A stretch of DNA of 64,000 nt from the NCBI GenBank assembly GCA_035048495.1, contig CM068553.1:12102020-12166019 (forward strand), written 5' to 3'. Origin of the DNA: Euptelea pleiosperma (lineage: Eukaryota; Streptophyta; Magnoliopsida; Ranunculales; Eupteleaceae). Shown in pieces: positions 44,271-55,937 of this stretch. Below the pieces are notes generated by a model. That model had not been told where the DNA came from. It saw nothing but the letters and a program-made list of their open reading frames with translations, and did no database searches. The number at the start of each line of letters is the position of its first letter. Position 1 is the stretch's first letter. The position numbers and the translations under genes were made by a program.

Positions 44271-44385
44271 GGGTTTAGGTTTTTTTTCTACCTCGATCCC
44301 AATTTTATTTTATTTAATTTTTGTTAACAAAAAAAAGATTAAATAAAATAAAATTGGGATCGAGGTAGAAAAAAAACTTAAACCC
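44271..44385. repeat. 115-bp near-perfect hairpin
   Basis: Two arms of about 52 bases, both containing CTACCTCGATCCCAATTTTA or its complement, are separated by a loop of about 10 bases (TTGTTAACAA region). I count only a few mismatches. Its left flank and right flank also carry related direct copies (TTCGCTTATAAAAA, GTGAA(T/C)GGGTTTAG). No gene is adjacent. It is probably a young palindromic duplication or MITE. Confidence 0.85.
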
Positions 44386-44389
44386 GTTT

Positions 44390-45585
44390 TATTCATTCAA
44401 ATTTCATACCCATTCGCTTATAAAAATAAATTATGAGTGAACGGGTTTAGTTTTTTATTTATTTATTTTTCTTTTTATCTTTTTGAAATCATAGAATGTT
44501 CATCTTTAACCATCAAAATTTTGAGCCTATGTATTTTTTTTTACCTATAGAAAAAAAATAATAACTTATTAAAAAAAAAGATTTAGATTTTAATCAAGTG
44601 AGACAAATATGTTAACCTAGGAAAGCCCTAAAAAAAAAAAAAAATCAGCTAGTCATATATTAGGGATGGTGGGTGATTTGGACATATCAGAAAAATACTA
44701 CGTCCACTCATGTCATTTCAAAAGAAAACGGCCACTTTTGAAACCCTAATTCCGTCTTTTTTACCGTTTTTTACCGAGAATGGAGAAAAAGTGACCGTCT
44801 TTGGTCTTGTCACTTAGCAGAGGAAGAGAGAGAAAAACTAGCCAACCATGCTTTGATATCCATGTGGTTAGGATTTTTCGGGACGTGGTGCTTCCCGAAT
44901 GACCCAAATCTAATTAGGGAACTATATAAATCAAACTTTTCATTTTTTATTTTTTTTACTCACCTAAATATAGGGTGAATTACTACGACCTCCTCTTCAC
45001 TTTGAGAATTTATTAAAACCCCTTATATTGTTAGTCAATGTCATTGACTTTATGAAAAACCCACATGCAAGTCCCATCAAATAACCACTATCTCATTATT
45101 GAGAAGACTTGTAATACCTAGAAATCTTTTGATGTTGATACCTTCTTTTATGTTTGATGTTTTCTTTTCCCCAAGGTGAAAATACATTTGTTGTAACATT
45201 ACACCATGGTTAAATAAATAATTAAAATATATTTTTATTATAAAATAACATCAATAGTAAAACAACCCGCATCGAATAAAAAAACAACATATATTTTTCG
45301 AATAACGGCTGTTATAATGTTAAATCTGTTTTTTCAAATCTGAGTGTTTTCTTGTCCATAGTGATCTTGGCATGTCTAAAAAAAAAAAAAAAAATAAAAA
45401 AACAGTGCGGTATTGGCATGTTACCATTTTAACAAAAGTTAACGACGTTTCAGTTCTGATGAAAATGTTTGTTTCGAAAAATTAGAATCACCATATAAAA
45501 ATTGATCAAATTCAATGGTAAATCATCAATCGAAGTAATTTTTATTGTGTAAATTCACCGATAGTTGGCCAACCACCCGTGGAAC
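44390..45585. other. AT-rich intergenic DNA
   Basis: Long A and T runs and fragments related to the GGGTATTTTA-ended repeat (around 45000-45060) are seen. No gene is recognised. Confidence 0.45.
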
Positions 45586-45594
45586 ATTGCATTT

Positions 45595-45717
45595 GAAGGT
45601 GCAAGCTTGTTCGATTAGTAAAGTTTGTGGGTGATGATATCATAGATCTAGGTTCAAAACCCACCTTCATCGAGTTACTGATCTCTTTAAGAACAGGCTT
45701 AACTACCAAAAAAACAA
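45595..45717 (+). mobile_element. Short SINE-like retroposon with 9-bp duplication
   Basis: ATTGCATTT lies on both sides (45586-45594, 45718-45726). A B-box-like AGGTTCAAAACCCACC follows an A-box-like GTTCGATTAGTAAAG at tRNA-like spacing. The element ends in an A-rich tract (CCAAAAAAACAA). It is about 123 bp, differs from the SINE at 25.0 kb and has no cloverleaf. Confidence 0.65.
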
Positions 45718-46312
45718 ATTGCATTTTCTGAGGAGAAAATAAAATCGATCAAGGAATTTTCAAAATAAAATAATTTCTCAAAATACACAACCCCAAGAAA
45801 ATAATTAATTTGATTTTCATGTTTAGAAACATAGAAATTGAAGAGTGAAAAACTTTTTGGGTTGTTTTTGGTTTTTATAACATAGAGTAGGGGGTTGGTT
45901 GAAATAAGTGACAAGAGCTGGATGAGTCAACAATCATTGACGAAAGGTCAATGGGTGTCTAACTAATATCTCGAAGTATAGGAGAGTTTTACCAAAAGAG
46001 AAATGGTTCTTTTAGGGTTTGTGGGTTTTGTTTTTAAAATTTAAAATTTTGACTAAAATTAGGCCCTCTTTAAATGAGGCCAACCCCTCCACTCCTGTTT
46101 CTTCATTGCAAACAGTAACAGTAGTGGCAGTTGCAGGCGCCGTTTCCCTTTTTCACACTCTTCCCTTTCCCTTTCTCCTTTGTTCTCTCTCTCTCTCTCT
46201 GCACTCTGCAGCAAGAAAGCAGAAGCTCATATGGAGGCTCTCTCAGTATCCTTATAATAAACCGTGACTATTCTTCCCACCCATTTTCCTCCCTCAAAAC
46301 AGCTAGAAAAAA

Positions 46313-47467
46313 ATGGTGGGTTTTCGTTTTTTTTTTTTTAGTTTCTAGCTTCTCATGAAGTTTTTTCTTGCAGATTTTAATGGAAATTGATCGAATTTTG
46401 GTATTTTTTGTTATTTTTCAGGTGGGGTTTTCTGCTCTTCCTCATTGGTTGCAATCCCTTCTTAGGGAGAGGTTCTTTAATACGTGCTTCGTTCATGAGA
46501 CTGCGAAGAAGAATGAAAAGAACATCTTTTGCTTGGATTGCTGCACTAGCATCTGCCCTCATTGCTTATCTCCTCACCGCTCTCACAGACTCTTGCAGGT
46601 CTGTAAAAATTAATGAACTCCCACAAATTCTATTTTTAAATTCCCGTTTAATTTTCTTGCTGCTCAAACTTCTCTGTGTTTCAGATACGGAGGTATGTTT
46701 ATCACGACGTTATTCGTGTTGACGAAGTGGAGAAGCTAATCGACTGTGCCTTTGTTCAGGTTAGTAAAAAGAACTGTCTCCCTCTCTCTCTAATCTCTGT
46801 GTTTTTTTTTCCAATTTTTAATTTCTGGGTTCGGTTTGATTTTGTAGCCTTACACGACGAACAGCGCAAAGGTGGTGTTCATAAACGAAAGGCCTCAATC
46901 TCGACCCTTCAGAGGCTCAGGAAACATCTGCAGTACCTGCGACAGGAGCCTGCAAGACCCATATCTCTTCTGTTCTATTGCCTGCAAGGTTCAAATTTCT
47001 AAATTAAACCCAAATCTTGTTTTTTTTTATTTTTTTTTTTCAATTCTTCTTGCCTACCCATTTTGTTTCCATCTGGGTGTCTAATTTTTTTGACATTACA
47101 GCTTTATCATCTTGTGAGGAGCGGAGCTGAGCTTTCTAAATATCTCTACGAGTGCGAATTTCTTCCATTACCAGAAGGAACGAAAGGAGAGAGCTATTGT
47201 GACCTTGATGAGGGACAAATGACGCCTGACTCAGTTCTTGAGTCGCCGATTTCTTTACACACCTCGTCTGGGTCGAGCGCGAGCGGTGGTGGAGTAGGTT
47301 GCAGGACTCTTGCCTGCACTGCCACAACTGAGTTTACTAAGAAGAAACGCAGTAGCGTATCGGGATCTCGTACACAGTATCGGCCTCCGACATGCTCTCA
47401 TGCATCCGAAATTGCTATCAATATGAACCGGCGAAAGAGTATCCCGCACCGGTCACCGCTTTATTGA
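46313..47467 (+). CDS. PLATZ zinc-finger transcription factor
   Basis: PLATZ proteins are plant-specific nuclear proteins that bind A/T-rich DNA. Coding exons: 46313-46315 (ATG only), 46422-46598, 46685-46759, 46848-46988, 47102-47467; all introns are GT-AG and phase 0. The product is 253 residues, starting MVGFSALPHWLQSLLRERFF. The first zinc signature is complete: Cys23-x2-His26-x11-Cys38-x2-Cys41-x4-Cys46-x2-Cys49-x3-His53-x2-His56. The second is Cys113-x2-Cys116-x10-Cys127-x3-Cys131. YHDVIRVDEVEKLID and AKVVFINERPQ are family blocks, and the C-terminus NRRKSIPHRSPLY is typical of plant members. The start is the weak point: a three-base first exon spliced to GTGGGG gives MVGF, as in relatives, but an unspliced frame from 46368 or 46381 is also open. 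A CT-rich probable 5' leader lies at 46184-46200. Confidence 0.92.
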
Positions 47468-49015
47468 ATTGGTACGGAGAAGTAATTGAGAGAGTGAGAG
47501 ATACTGTGTGTGTTTGGGGGTATATTTGGAAGTATTTCTGCCTGGGTATTGATGTTTGTGGGGATGGCAAAAGACAACCTCCCAATTTTGTAGAGGAATT
47601 ATTGGTTTTTTTTTTTTTTTTTTTCAGGTCCCTATTTAGTTCTTATTTGCAGAGAATAGTGGGGAGGGACCTGTTTGCCTTGTCTTTCTTCCATCTAATT
47701 TAAGTAATTTAATTTCCCCAAAATGCATTTTTTTTAAAAATTTTTTTTATGAATTTTGGTCATTTTGGGGGATATCAAGTTCAATTTAGAAAAATCTGAT
47801 GTGGGTTTTTTTTTTTTTTTGTAAATTTGATTTTGGATTTTGGGGGTTTGGGAAATGAGAAGGGAAAGATTGATTTTTCTTTGGTGGGGGGTTGCAGGTT
47901 TTTGTACAGCTGTAGGAAGTTGAGGGGTGATAAGAGGGGCAAGGAGAAGAGAGCTTTATCTAATAGGGTAGGGGGTAGGGGGGGCGGGGGTTGGAAATTG
48001 GGACCCTAAAATCGTAGGATATGTGACCCACCAACCTGAAAAATAAATCCTTGAAATGCAAACCCCAATACCTCTTCTTCTTTCTTTTTTTCTTCCCTAG
48101 AATGGAACAGTGACAACTGAGAAAAAAAAAAGCTGTCCATTGATTGAGATGATCAGAGGACCATCTGATTATCTATCAAGTGTCCACGATCAGTTTTGTG
48201 TTGTGTAGGGCCATTGATTGGATTTATCTGATGGGGTTGATTTATAAGTTTTGGTGGGGCCATTGATTTTATGTTTTGGTAGGGACCGTAGACAGTAAGC
48301 GTGTGGGGTAGTAGTGACTTTGCTTTGGGAGACTATGGGTTGGGAGTTGGTTTGATTTGGTTATGAGGGGCATTGAAGGCATCATATTCGTATCTTTGGT
48401 TATGTCCGACATGTCTCCTCTTTAGGGTGGAAATATTCCATTTGACTCAAAGGTTTGCTCGCACTCCCACTGTTTGTGGTGAGGCCCTGAGGGCAAGTGT
48501 TTGACATTTATTACTTTTTTTCTCCCTTTCTATTTGCTGACACGTGTCTTATTTGCATGCTTTGTCACGTGGAGATTTTGACACGTGGTGGGGTCTGACA
48601 ATGCTGTTTTCCATGGCTCTCTTGCATGCAGCCCCCTGACATGTGTATTTATAGGTTGGTTTGATAAGACGTTGCTACGGTGTATGTGTTTTACTGTGGG
48701 ACTATTGTGATATTGATCAAGTTCATTCAGTGAGGAATGATGTAAAATTGGGGTTGTGTTTGGTTACAAAATTAACATTGCGCGGACTAGATTTGAACCT
48801 GTGAAAAAGTTCATTAACTCGAATGCACGATAAGTGTTACTAAAGAAATAATGAAAAACAATAATCAATGAGCACGATATTTTGAATATCAACCGAATCA
48901 CATAAAATGCCAAAATGTAGTTTCAAGGGAATTTGTAATTTCACACAAGGGTTGTAGTTTGTTGCAATTGCCAAAATTTAAATTTAGTGGGGATGTTTGT
49001 TGCTATACTAATACA
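47468..49015. other. PLATZ downstream region
   Basis: It begins with the 3' untranslated region, then T-rich and G-rich tracts. Two CACGTG boxes occur close together at 48560-48590 (GTCACGTGGAG and ACACGTGGTG), but without MITE structure around them. No gene is recognised. Confidence 0.45.
47966..47994 (+). other. Potential G-quadruplex
   Basis: Four runs of at least three G separated by one or two bases (GGGTAGGGGGTAGGGGGG then CGGGGG) lie about 500 bases after the PLATZ stop codon on the coding strand. Confidence 0.7.
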
Positions 49016-49019
49016 TATA

Positions 49020-49220
49020 TCTAGTTTGTATGTGGGGTTTGGGTTGGGTTGGTTGGTCCGAGCCTCAACCCTAGCCCAACCCTATTTGATCGGGTTACCA
49101 AAAATTCGACCCTAACCCAACTCAAGTTCTTAAAGGGCTAACCCAACCCAACCCTAACGTCCGGTTCAACCCGTCGAGCTCGGGTTGAACCCGACCAAGT
49201 TGCAGGCCTAGCCCCCCGTG
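49020..49220. repeat. CCCAACCC-rich low-complexity repeat
   Basis: Repeated AACCCAACCC, GGGTTGGGTTGG and related motifs occur in both orientations. This resembles degenerate telomere-like sequence seen dispersed in plant genomes, but TTTAGGG arrays are absent. Confidence 0.6.
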
Positions 49221-49272
49221 GGTAGCCCAAGGGGGAGTCAAACTCAAGACCTCTTACTTTCATAGGTTTGAT

Positions 49273-49649
49273 CAAGGTTTAAAGGAGGCTGTTTTAACGG
49301 TTAAACGGACTGGGGGCGTTATCGTTTAAACCATTTAAACGGCTGTTAAAACGGATTGAAATGGTCAGGGGCAAAAATGGAAAAAAATGGGAAAAAACGG
49401 AATTAAACGGATTTTAACGGAAAAAAACGGAAAAAGTGGCGCTGAAATTCAAATTTTGAAATTTGAAAATTAAAAAAAAAAATAGATTTAAACGGATTTT
49501 AACAGAATGAAACGGCTGTTTAAACGATTTTAACGGCCGTTAAAACAAAAAAACGGCCGTTATTTTCAAAACCGATAAAACGGGTTTAAACGGAAACTGG
49601 CTTGGGGTGTTACCGTTTAAACCGTTTAAACGGCCGTTTTTAAAACCAT
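49273..49649. mobile_element. TAACGG/TTTAAACGG MITE with 9-bp duplication
   Basis: The ends CAAGGTTTAAAGG and, read back from the right, ATGGTTTTAAAAACGG are inverted. The flanks AGGTTTGAT (49264-49272) and GGGTTTGAT (49650-49658) match 8 of 9. The interior has many GGATTTTAACGG and AAACGGCCGTT motifs. It belongs with the element at 7167-7417. Confidence 0.7.
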
Positions 49650-50527
49650 GGGTTTGATATCAATTATGAAAATTTAAGCATTATTTTATTTTCTAGTGGG
49701 AAAATCACTATTTTCAATAAAAATGAGTTTTTTTTTAATCCTTCGACATAATATGTGGTTCCCACACTGGCACAACCCATTTTTGACTTACTTTGATATG
49801 TAGGAGCCACTCAAATGGAAAGAAAATGAAGTAAGCTGAAGTAAGCTAGCTTATACACGTACCAAACGTTGTTAAATATTGATATGAACAAATATTAAGG
49901 AAGATAATATTCGTCTAGCTAAATATTCGCCATTGGACCTCTTTTTCTCACGTACCAAAAAAATTGTTCTCTTACTAAGAAATTACCATTTTATTTTCCC
50001 GAAAAAAAACTTCCCTATTTTTCTGAGAATATCCCCACATGTTTTCATAAAATACAAATTTTTTTTAGAAAACACCGCAAAAAAACCTGAAAGATCTAAA
50101 ATTAAATACCTGAGATCTAAAATTCAATACCTTAGACCCCCCAAAAAATACTTTTTCAAAAGATAAACTTTATAAATAGCTCTACAAACAACTATAAACA
50201 GGAATTGTCGAACCAGGGTGTGTTAGCTGGTGCTACTTCATCGTTTAGGGTTAGACGAGCGTTATCATTATTTTACCAGATACTAGCATTTTTAACGGTA
50301 AAGAACAACAACAATGTAGGGGTACTACTATTCTTTTACGGTTATAACAGCAGTTACAACTATTTTACAAAAGTATGGAGTTTAATAAAACAAAAAATAT
50401 TTTAACTTGAGCAGAGAGCGAACTATTCTTTTGCCTTTTACTACAGAATACCATATGCTCGCTGCACAAAGCGGCATACCCTAATTTTTAGAGGGCTTTA
50501 AAAGAAGGTCCTTAAAATATATATATA

Positions 50528-52051
50528 TATATATGCCCACGGCACTCTCCGACAAAAGCGTTTGCAAAAATTGGGTGCCTTCGGCACTCAAATGGTGACT
50601 GGGGTGTTACCTTTTGTTATTGCGGATTGTAACGCACAAAGGGGAAAGTAGAAAAAATGGGAAAATAACAGAAATAACACAAAATAATGGGTGTTAAGAT
50701 CCACCCTTCCCACAGTACTATCCAACAAAGCGTTTGCCAAAATCGGCTGTGAGTGGTTGAGATCCACCGTCTATTTTGGAGATAAGATCTTGGCCCTTCT
50801 TTGTTGAAACATATAAGAGTGGGTATAAATGGGGAGACAACTTCCCTGTTTTGTTATATATTAATGGGTGGCCCGTGCCCCCGGCAGTCCCCAACAAAGC
50901 ATTTGCCAAAATCAGGTTTGAGTGGCTGAGATCCCCCGTCCAGTTGGGGGATATTATCTCGGACATCATTTACGAAGCCGGATAAGAGGGAGAGACAACT
51001 TCCGTGTTTTGTTATATAGACTAGTGGGTGCCCCGTGCCATCGGCACTCCTCGACAAAGAATTTGCCAAAATCAGGTGAGTGGCGGAGATCCACCGTCCA
51101 TTTGGGGAAGAATTAGATCTCAGCCCTTCTTTGTTGATGCTTATAAGAGGAGGTATAAGTAGGGAGACAACCAATGTGTTTTGTTATATAGAATAGTAAA
51201 TGGCCCATGCCCACGGCACTCTTCGACAAAAGCGTTTGCAAAATTTGAGTGCCGACTCAAACGGTATAATGGATTGGGGCGTTACATTTTTTCCATTACA
51301 ACGGCTGTTATAACGGATTGTAACGCACAGACGGAGAAATGGGAAAATAACAGAAATAACAAAACATAGCGGTGTTGAAATTTAAATTTTGAATAAATTG
51401 AGGTCAAATGAGGTGGATTGAGTGGCTGAAATCTAACCGTCCACATTAGATCGATGGATTTGATCTCAACCACTCTTTATCTACCCGTCCACATTAGATG
51501 GATGGATAAGATAAGAGAATACAACTGAGTTGTCTTGACATATGTGTGGGTGGCCCGTGCCCACGGCACTTTCCGACAAAGTGTTTGTCAAAATCGGGTG
51601 GGAGTTAATCTTAGTCATCGATATGAAGCATAGTGGATCTTAGCCACTCATTATTGAACCCATATAAGATAAGAGGGGTATAAGAAAGCTATTAAATTTC
51701 TGTTTAATTCTATTTTTTTTTAATTTTTAATTTTAAATTTTCAAATTTCAAAATTTGAATTTCAGCACCACTTTTTCCATTAAAATCTGTTAAAATCCAT
51801 TTTTTTCATTTTTACCCCTGGCCGTTTCAATCCGTTTTAACGGTAACACCCCTCTCGAGGCATAAAAAATGGGCTATATGTAAATCCAACCCATTTCATT
51901 CCTTATATGTAGGTAAATAGTAGGTGACCAGTGCCCACGGCACTCATCGACAAAGCGTTTGTCAAAATTGGGTGTGAATGACTAAGATCTCGGCCATCCT
52001 TTATGGAGCCGGATAAGAGGGGGAGACAACCGTCACGTTTTGTTATATAGA
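50528..52051 (-). mobile_element. Array of Helitron-like units, mostly head to tail
   Basis: At least five related units occur, at about 50700-50866, 50867-51020, 51021-51192, from about 51545, and 51917-52051, with a further partial start near 50530. Read on the minus strand, the units begin TCTATATAACAAAACA and end with a hairpin of stem GTGCC/GGCAC, then about 10 bases, then CTAG or a close variant. Unit 51021-51192 starts directly where its neighbour's TATATAGA ends. TAACGG-type sequence separates some units. No Rep or helicase frame is present, so all are non-autonomous. The class rests on end structure, not on a protein. Confidence 0.6.
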
Positions 52052-52599
52052 TATATATACATAGAAAATCATTTAATGTAATATATATCTGTATCAGTAC
52101 ATTTGTGTAAACCAATATCGATAGTTACATATCAAGAAGTATCATTTCTTTCCATTGACTCGTTGCAATAACTTACATTGGTAGTTTAATGAGACCATAC
52201 TTTTAATGTGCACAGATTATAGGACACCTCAATCAGAGTATTCAATGTTTGGGAACACATTTTCTTGCGTCCAACTAAACTGGCAGTATTGTTCAAGATT
52301 ATAAGTGGGGTCAGCTGTACGAATCCTGTTCTGCTATTCAATCTTGTCTAAAGCCATCTCTTCCCAATCAAAAACCTAACAACAGCTCAAATAAGTGGAT
52401 GATTGATATCCATATTGGAGAGTGGGTGGGTACACGTCTTGAATGATGCTATGCATCAAAGGGAGCACCACAAGTGCAAAACATAACACCCCCACATTCT
52501 AAACTCTCATAACCAAGGTTTAAAAGGGGTCACCCAAAACATGGGTTGGGGCATGCTGCTCACACGGCACTCATCTTCACAAGTTTGTTCAGCATGCTG

Positions 52600-52910
52600 A
52601 TGTCCATCATCAATGATGATGAACGACTACAACATGAGCTACATGGCACATTCTTAGATCACTAACCGTATGGATGTTGAGCCCATCATTGGGTAGACCT
52701 ACATACCAAATATTGGCCTAATTAGTAATTTCAAATCATTGGATCTTTGTACCCCAAATAATGCTCAAATTCTATGGATCAAATCAACCCAGGAAAACAA
52801 CTCTAATCCAATGCTTAGAAATCACTAATCCGGCTAATTTTTGGTCTGTAGGTCCGCCTATGGTTCTTCCAAGCATCCATATAGTCAGTGGTCTCTAAAT
52901 TTTTGGTTAG
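52600..52910. mobile_element. G-box MITE-family copy in duplicated block A
   Basis: ACCGTATGGATGTTGAGCCC mirrors AGCATCCATATAGTCAGTGG. Its partner in block B is at 58855-59160, at the same relative position and sharing the same flanks, so it was inserted before the block was duplicated. Confidence 0.6.
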
Positions 52911-52949
52911 TACAATACTCAAGGTACAATTTTGGCCAATGAAATGATG

Positions 52950-53058
52950 GATCATATTATGTGCCATCTGTCACACTTACAGATCACTGACCATATGGAT
53001 GTTTATCCCATACCTACACACCAAAATTCATCTTGATTAGTAATTTATATCCGTTGAG
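52950..53058. mobile_element. Left half of a G-box MITE-family copy
   Basis: GATCACTGACCATATGGATGTT and ATTCATCTTGATTAGTAATTTA are left-half family blocks. The right half is replaced by the inverted LTR that begins at about 53060. A related half lies at 57455-57600. Confidence 0.5.
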
Positions 53059-53059
53059 T

Positions 53060-55500
53060 CCGTTTACCCAAGATCCAAGGTGTAATAAAAATAAAATGTT
53101 CCAGAAAAATCAAGAATCACCATCGTGATAAATGAAGAATGGTTTAACTCCGATAGTTAAAAAAATGCAGAAGCGTAAATAAGTTATTAGAGTGAAATAA
53201 TCAAAGTCAAACTTTTTAATTTTTATTAAAATCAGTAATTAGGGTTTTTATAATTACCTAGAATGTTTATCAAATATTTTTTATGAAAGCACTTAAGCCA
53301 AAACACTCATTTAAGGTAATTTTAAAATTTAATTTTTGCGGTTCAAACAAAAATTGTCAACTTTTGGTCAAAATTCAAAGTGTGTCGAAAAATTATTTTC
53401 TTCAAAGATTTTATTTTAAAAATCATAACTTAAACAAATGCACTTTTACCAAAAATGACGTTTTATAGTTCTTTTAGTGGTTTTACAATTATTTGCAGTT
53501 TTATAAAAGTGACCGGTAAAACTCAGTCGATTGATTTTTTTTTACTTAGTCGCATGATTCGCGGGTCCATTTAAAACAAAATTCAGCAAGTGATATATGC
53601 ATTTAATAGTATTCGAAATTTATGATTTTTCTATCAAATAATATAGTATAGGTTCGGTTTTACGAGTGGAAGAAAAAGTAAAAATAAAATAAACAATTAT
53701 TAAAAATTCGTAATTGACAATTACTTAGTAAATCGGGTCTAAATGACAACTCCGATTGAATTTAGTGACCAATTATATATTTTTGGAAAACTAACTCGAA
53801 GCTTCACAGGTTTTGTGTTTGACAAAAAGATAAATTTCTATTGTAAGTCAGTCTAAAACGCAGTCGAACTTGACTGTTATATGTTATTTGTGTAGGACAA
53901 CAACTATAACATTCACTTTACAGAGTTCCACAGGGCAAAATAATATATTAAATTCTCAAAAAATTTAGTAAAATACTAGAACCATTTTAGAAACAAATCA
54001 TTTAGAATTTCATTATTTTAATATTAAGAGAATATTTGATGAATATTCTTGTCTAGGACGTTGGGTAAATTGAGTAACCCAAAAATTAATAAAATTGCTA
54101 AAATGTGAATTAAAGTATCGCAACATGAACAAATAGTCTTTAAGCAATCATACACCTTAAATTTAAGAAAAACCAAAGTAATCATAATCCTCAAACTCCG
54201 TCTTGTCTATGATGTCTCCACCATCAATGGTTCGTCTTCAACCTCTTTTACGACATCTGAAATTTTGTTCAGTATAAATCGCGAATTTTCGCCCAGTATA
54301 TTTCATAGGATAATCACATGTTTATTGTTCATTTAATTTAAACACATGAATAGATTAAGAGCGCATGGGATATATGATTAATTATATAAAAATATGATGA
54401 AGAAGATGATGATGATCCAATTGAATGAACCAAAATAATCCATTTCACACATTTTTTTTTTCACAAGTCCAACCTGTAGGTTCTTTTGCAGGGGTTTGGG
54501 GTCTTTTACCTTAGGGCACCGAGCCCTTGTTAATTTTTTAGGGTTCCTCTGGGTTATAGAGCCTATGGGCACTTCCAGCTGAATCAAATTCTTCGGGCCG
54601 TAGAATCTATGTGCACTCCTGACTAAGTTAAACTTTCGGGCCGCAGAACCTATGCGCACTCCCGACTAAGTCCAACCTTCGGGTTGCAGAACCTATGCAT
54701 CTCCTATCCAATTCCAAACTTTCGAGACGCAGAGCTTATGCGTACTCCCATTTAATACCCAATCCAAATGAGAATGCTTCATTATGATGATGAACAACAT
54801 AATCATTTAGCAAGATAATCAAAAACACAAACCACAAAGATCTAAACTTATAAAATCATATATACGAATTTAAACTAAATGAATCATAAATTAGAAAATA
54901 ATATCCATACATATCTAGTTCTAGAACTTAGAACTAAAACTTCCATCACCAAGAACTAAAACTAAAACTAAAACTAAAATAAAAACTCTAGAGAGTTTAG
55001 AGAACAAGAGAGAGCTCGAGAGAATTGGAGGGCGATGATATTATTTATAATAGTTCATAAGAAAAAACTTCTAAATATGAATTTTATTGATTTTAGGAAG
55101 TATATTTAAAACTTTGTATATTATTTTAAAAAGATTCTTTCAAGAGATTTTATTTTCATTGATTTTTGTAACATTAAAATATGTGATTTTTATAACCACT
55201 AAAAGGTTTATTTTAAAATGAGTATGGGCTAAAAATGGGCCTAAGGCTTATGAGTATCAAGTAGGTTTTAAATAAGATTGTTTTTTGACTTAAAAGATCT
55301 CCAAATTTGCTCGAAATGCCTGCCCCAATAAATAAACTCAATCATCATGCAAACAACCAGTAATAACAAAACTTACCATCGATTATTAATTAAATTTATA
55401 AAAGACAATAAAAATTATTATAAATATTTTTAATTTAAAATTCTTTTTAAAATATTATATTTTTTATAAAATTTAAAAATGTACTAAGAATCTCAAATGT
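53060..55500 (-). mobile_element. Inverted, decayed LTR related to the KASIII-intron LTR
   Basis: Read on the minus strand, blocks follow the order of the LTR at 17293-19778: ATGGGCCTAAGG-type segment near its start, CTTCGCTC-like and GATGAGAC-like middle segments, AATTCTAGGTAATTATAAAA near 53260, and TTACACCTTGGATCTTGGGT at its end. Terminal TG/CA and target duplication are not identifiable, and the extreme 3' end seems replaced by MITE sequence. The middle also holds five imperfect units around AGAACCTATGCGCACTCC (54545-54750). Confidence 0.6.
54545..54750. repeat. Tandem repeat of about 55-65 bases in the inverted LTR
   Basis: Repeats of the type TTCGGGCCGCAGAACCTATG then CACTCCCGACTAAGT occur about four times with drift. 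They lie inside the inverted LTR and recall the minisatellite within the other LTR copy in position, though not in sequence. Confidence 0.65.
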
Positions 55501-55937
55501 CCCAATGGTGACAACGTATTGATTAAAAATACATATGTGACATTCGTCATTTAAAAATATTATTATTTTTAAAATAATTTCTAATTTAAAATTATGATCT
55601 TAGTTAATTAGGTTAGTTATCCAGTACACAAAATGTCCATACATTACTATAGTACAAATACAAATGTATGAAAATCGATTATAGTGTATTACAATGAAAT
55701 TTCCTATGTGTCATGATATAATATTTTTACTAAGTTCTCGAATTTATTTCTATTTGACATTATAGCATGTTGTAGATAAAGAATAAAGTTTGAAAAAATT
55801 CAAGATGTCAATTTTTACTATTTTATAGTTAATTTACACTAATACCCTTGAATAAAAGTACATGGTATTACAATTTCAAAATATTTAGTCCGATTGAAGG
55901 CTTGACACACTTTGAAAAAACGTTTGGTTTTATAAAT

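Larger units (their letters stand above)
49940..52920. repeat. Duplicated block, copy A (Helitron-bearing)
   Basis: Blocks shared with 56836-59160 occur in the same order: TTGTTCTCTTAC...AAGAAATTA, GATCTAAA...TTCAATACC, CTTTATAAATAGCTCTACAA, AACCAGGGTGTGT, then GGTAGTTTAATGAG, GATGATTGATATCCATATTG, GGGTTGGGGCATGCTGCTCA and a G-box MITE-family copy. Copy A carries an extra stretch at about 50405-52176 that copy B lacks. Copy B in turn has 57-58 kb material between the first two blocks and lacks about 115 bases near 52280-52395. Confidence 0.75.

Noticed and set aside
48560..48600. Another G-box MITE because of two CACGTG boxes
   Set aside because: The surrounding ACCGTATGG and ATCAGCCTGATT blocks and any inverted ends are absent.
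49020..49220. Interstitial telomere array
   Set aside because: The motif is CCCAACCC-type and degenerate, without TTTAGGG/CCCTAAA tandem units.
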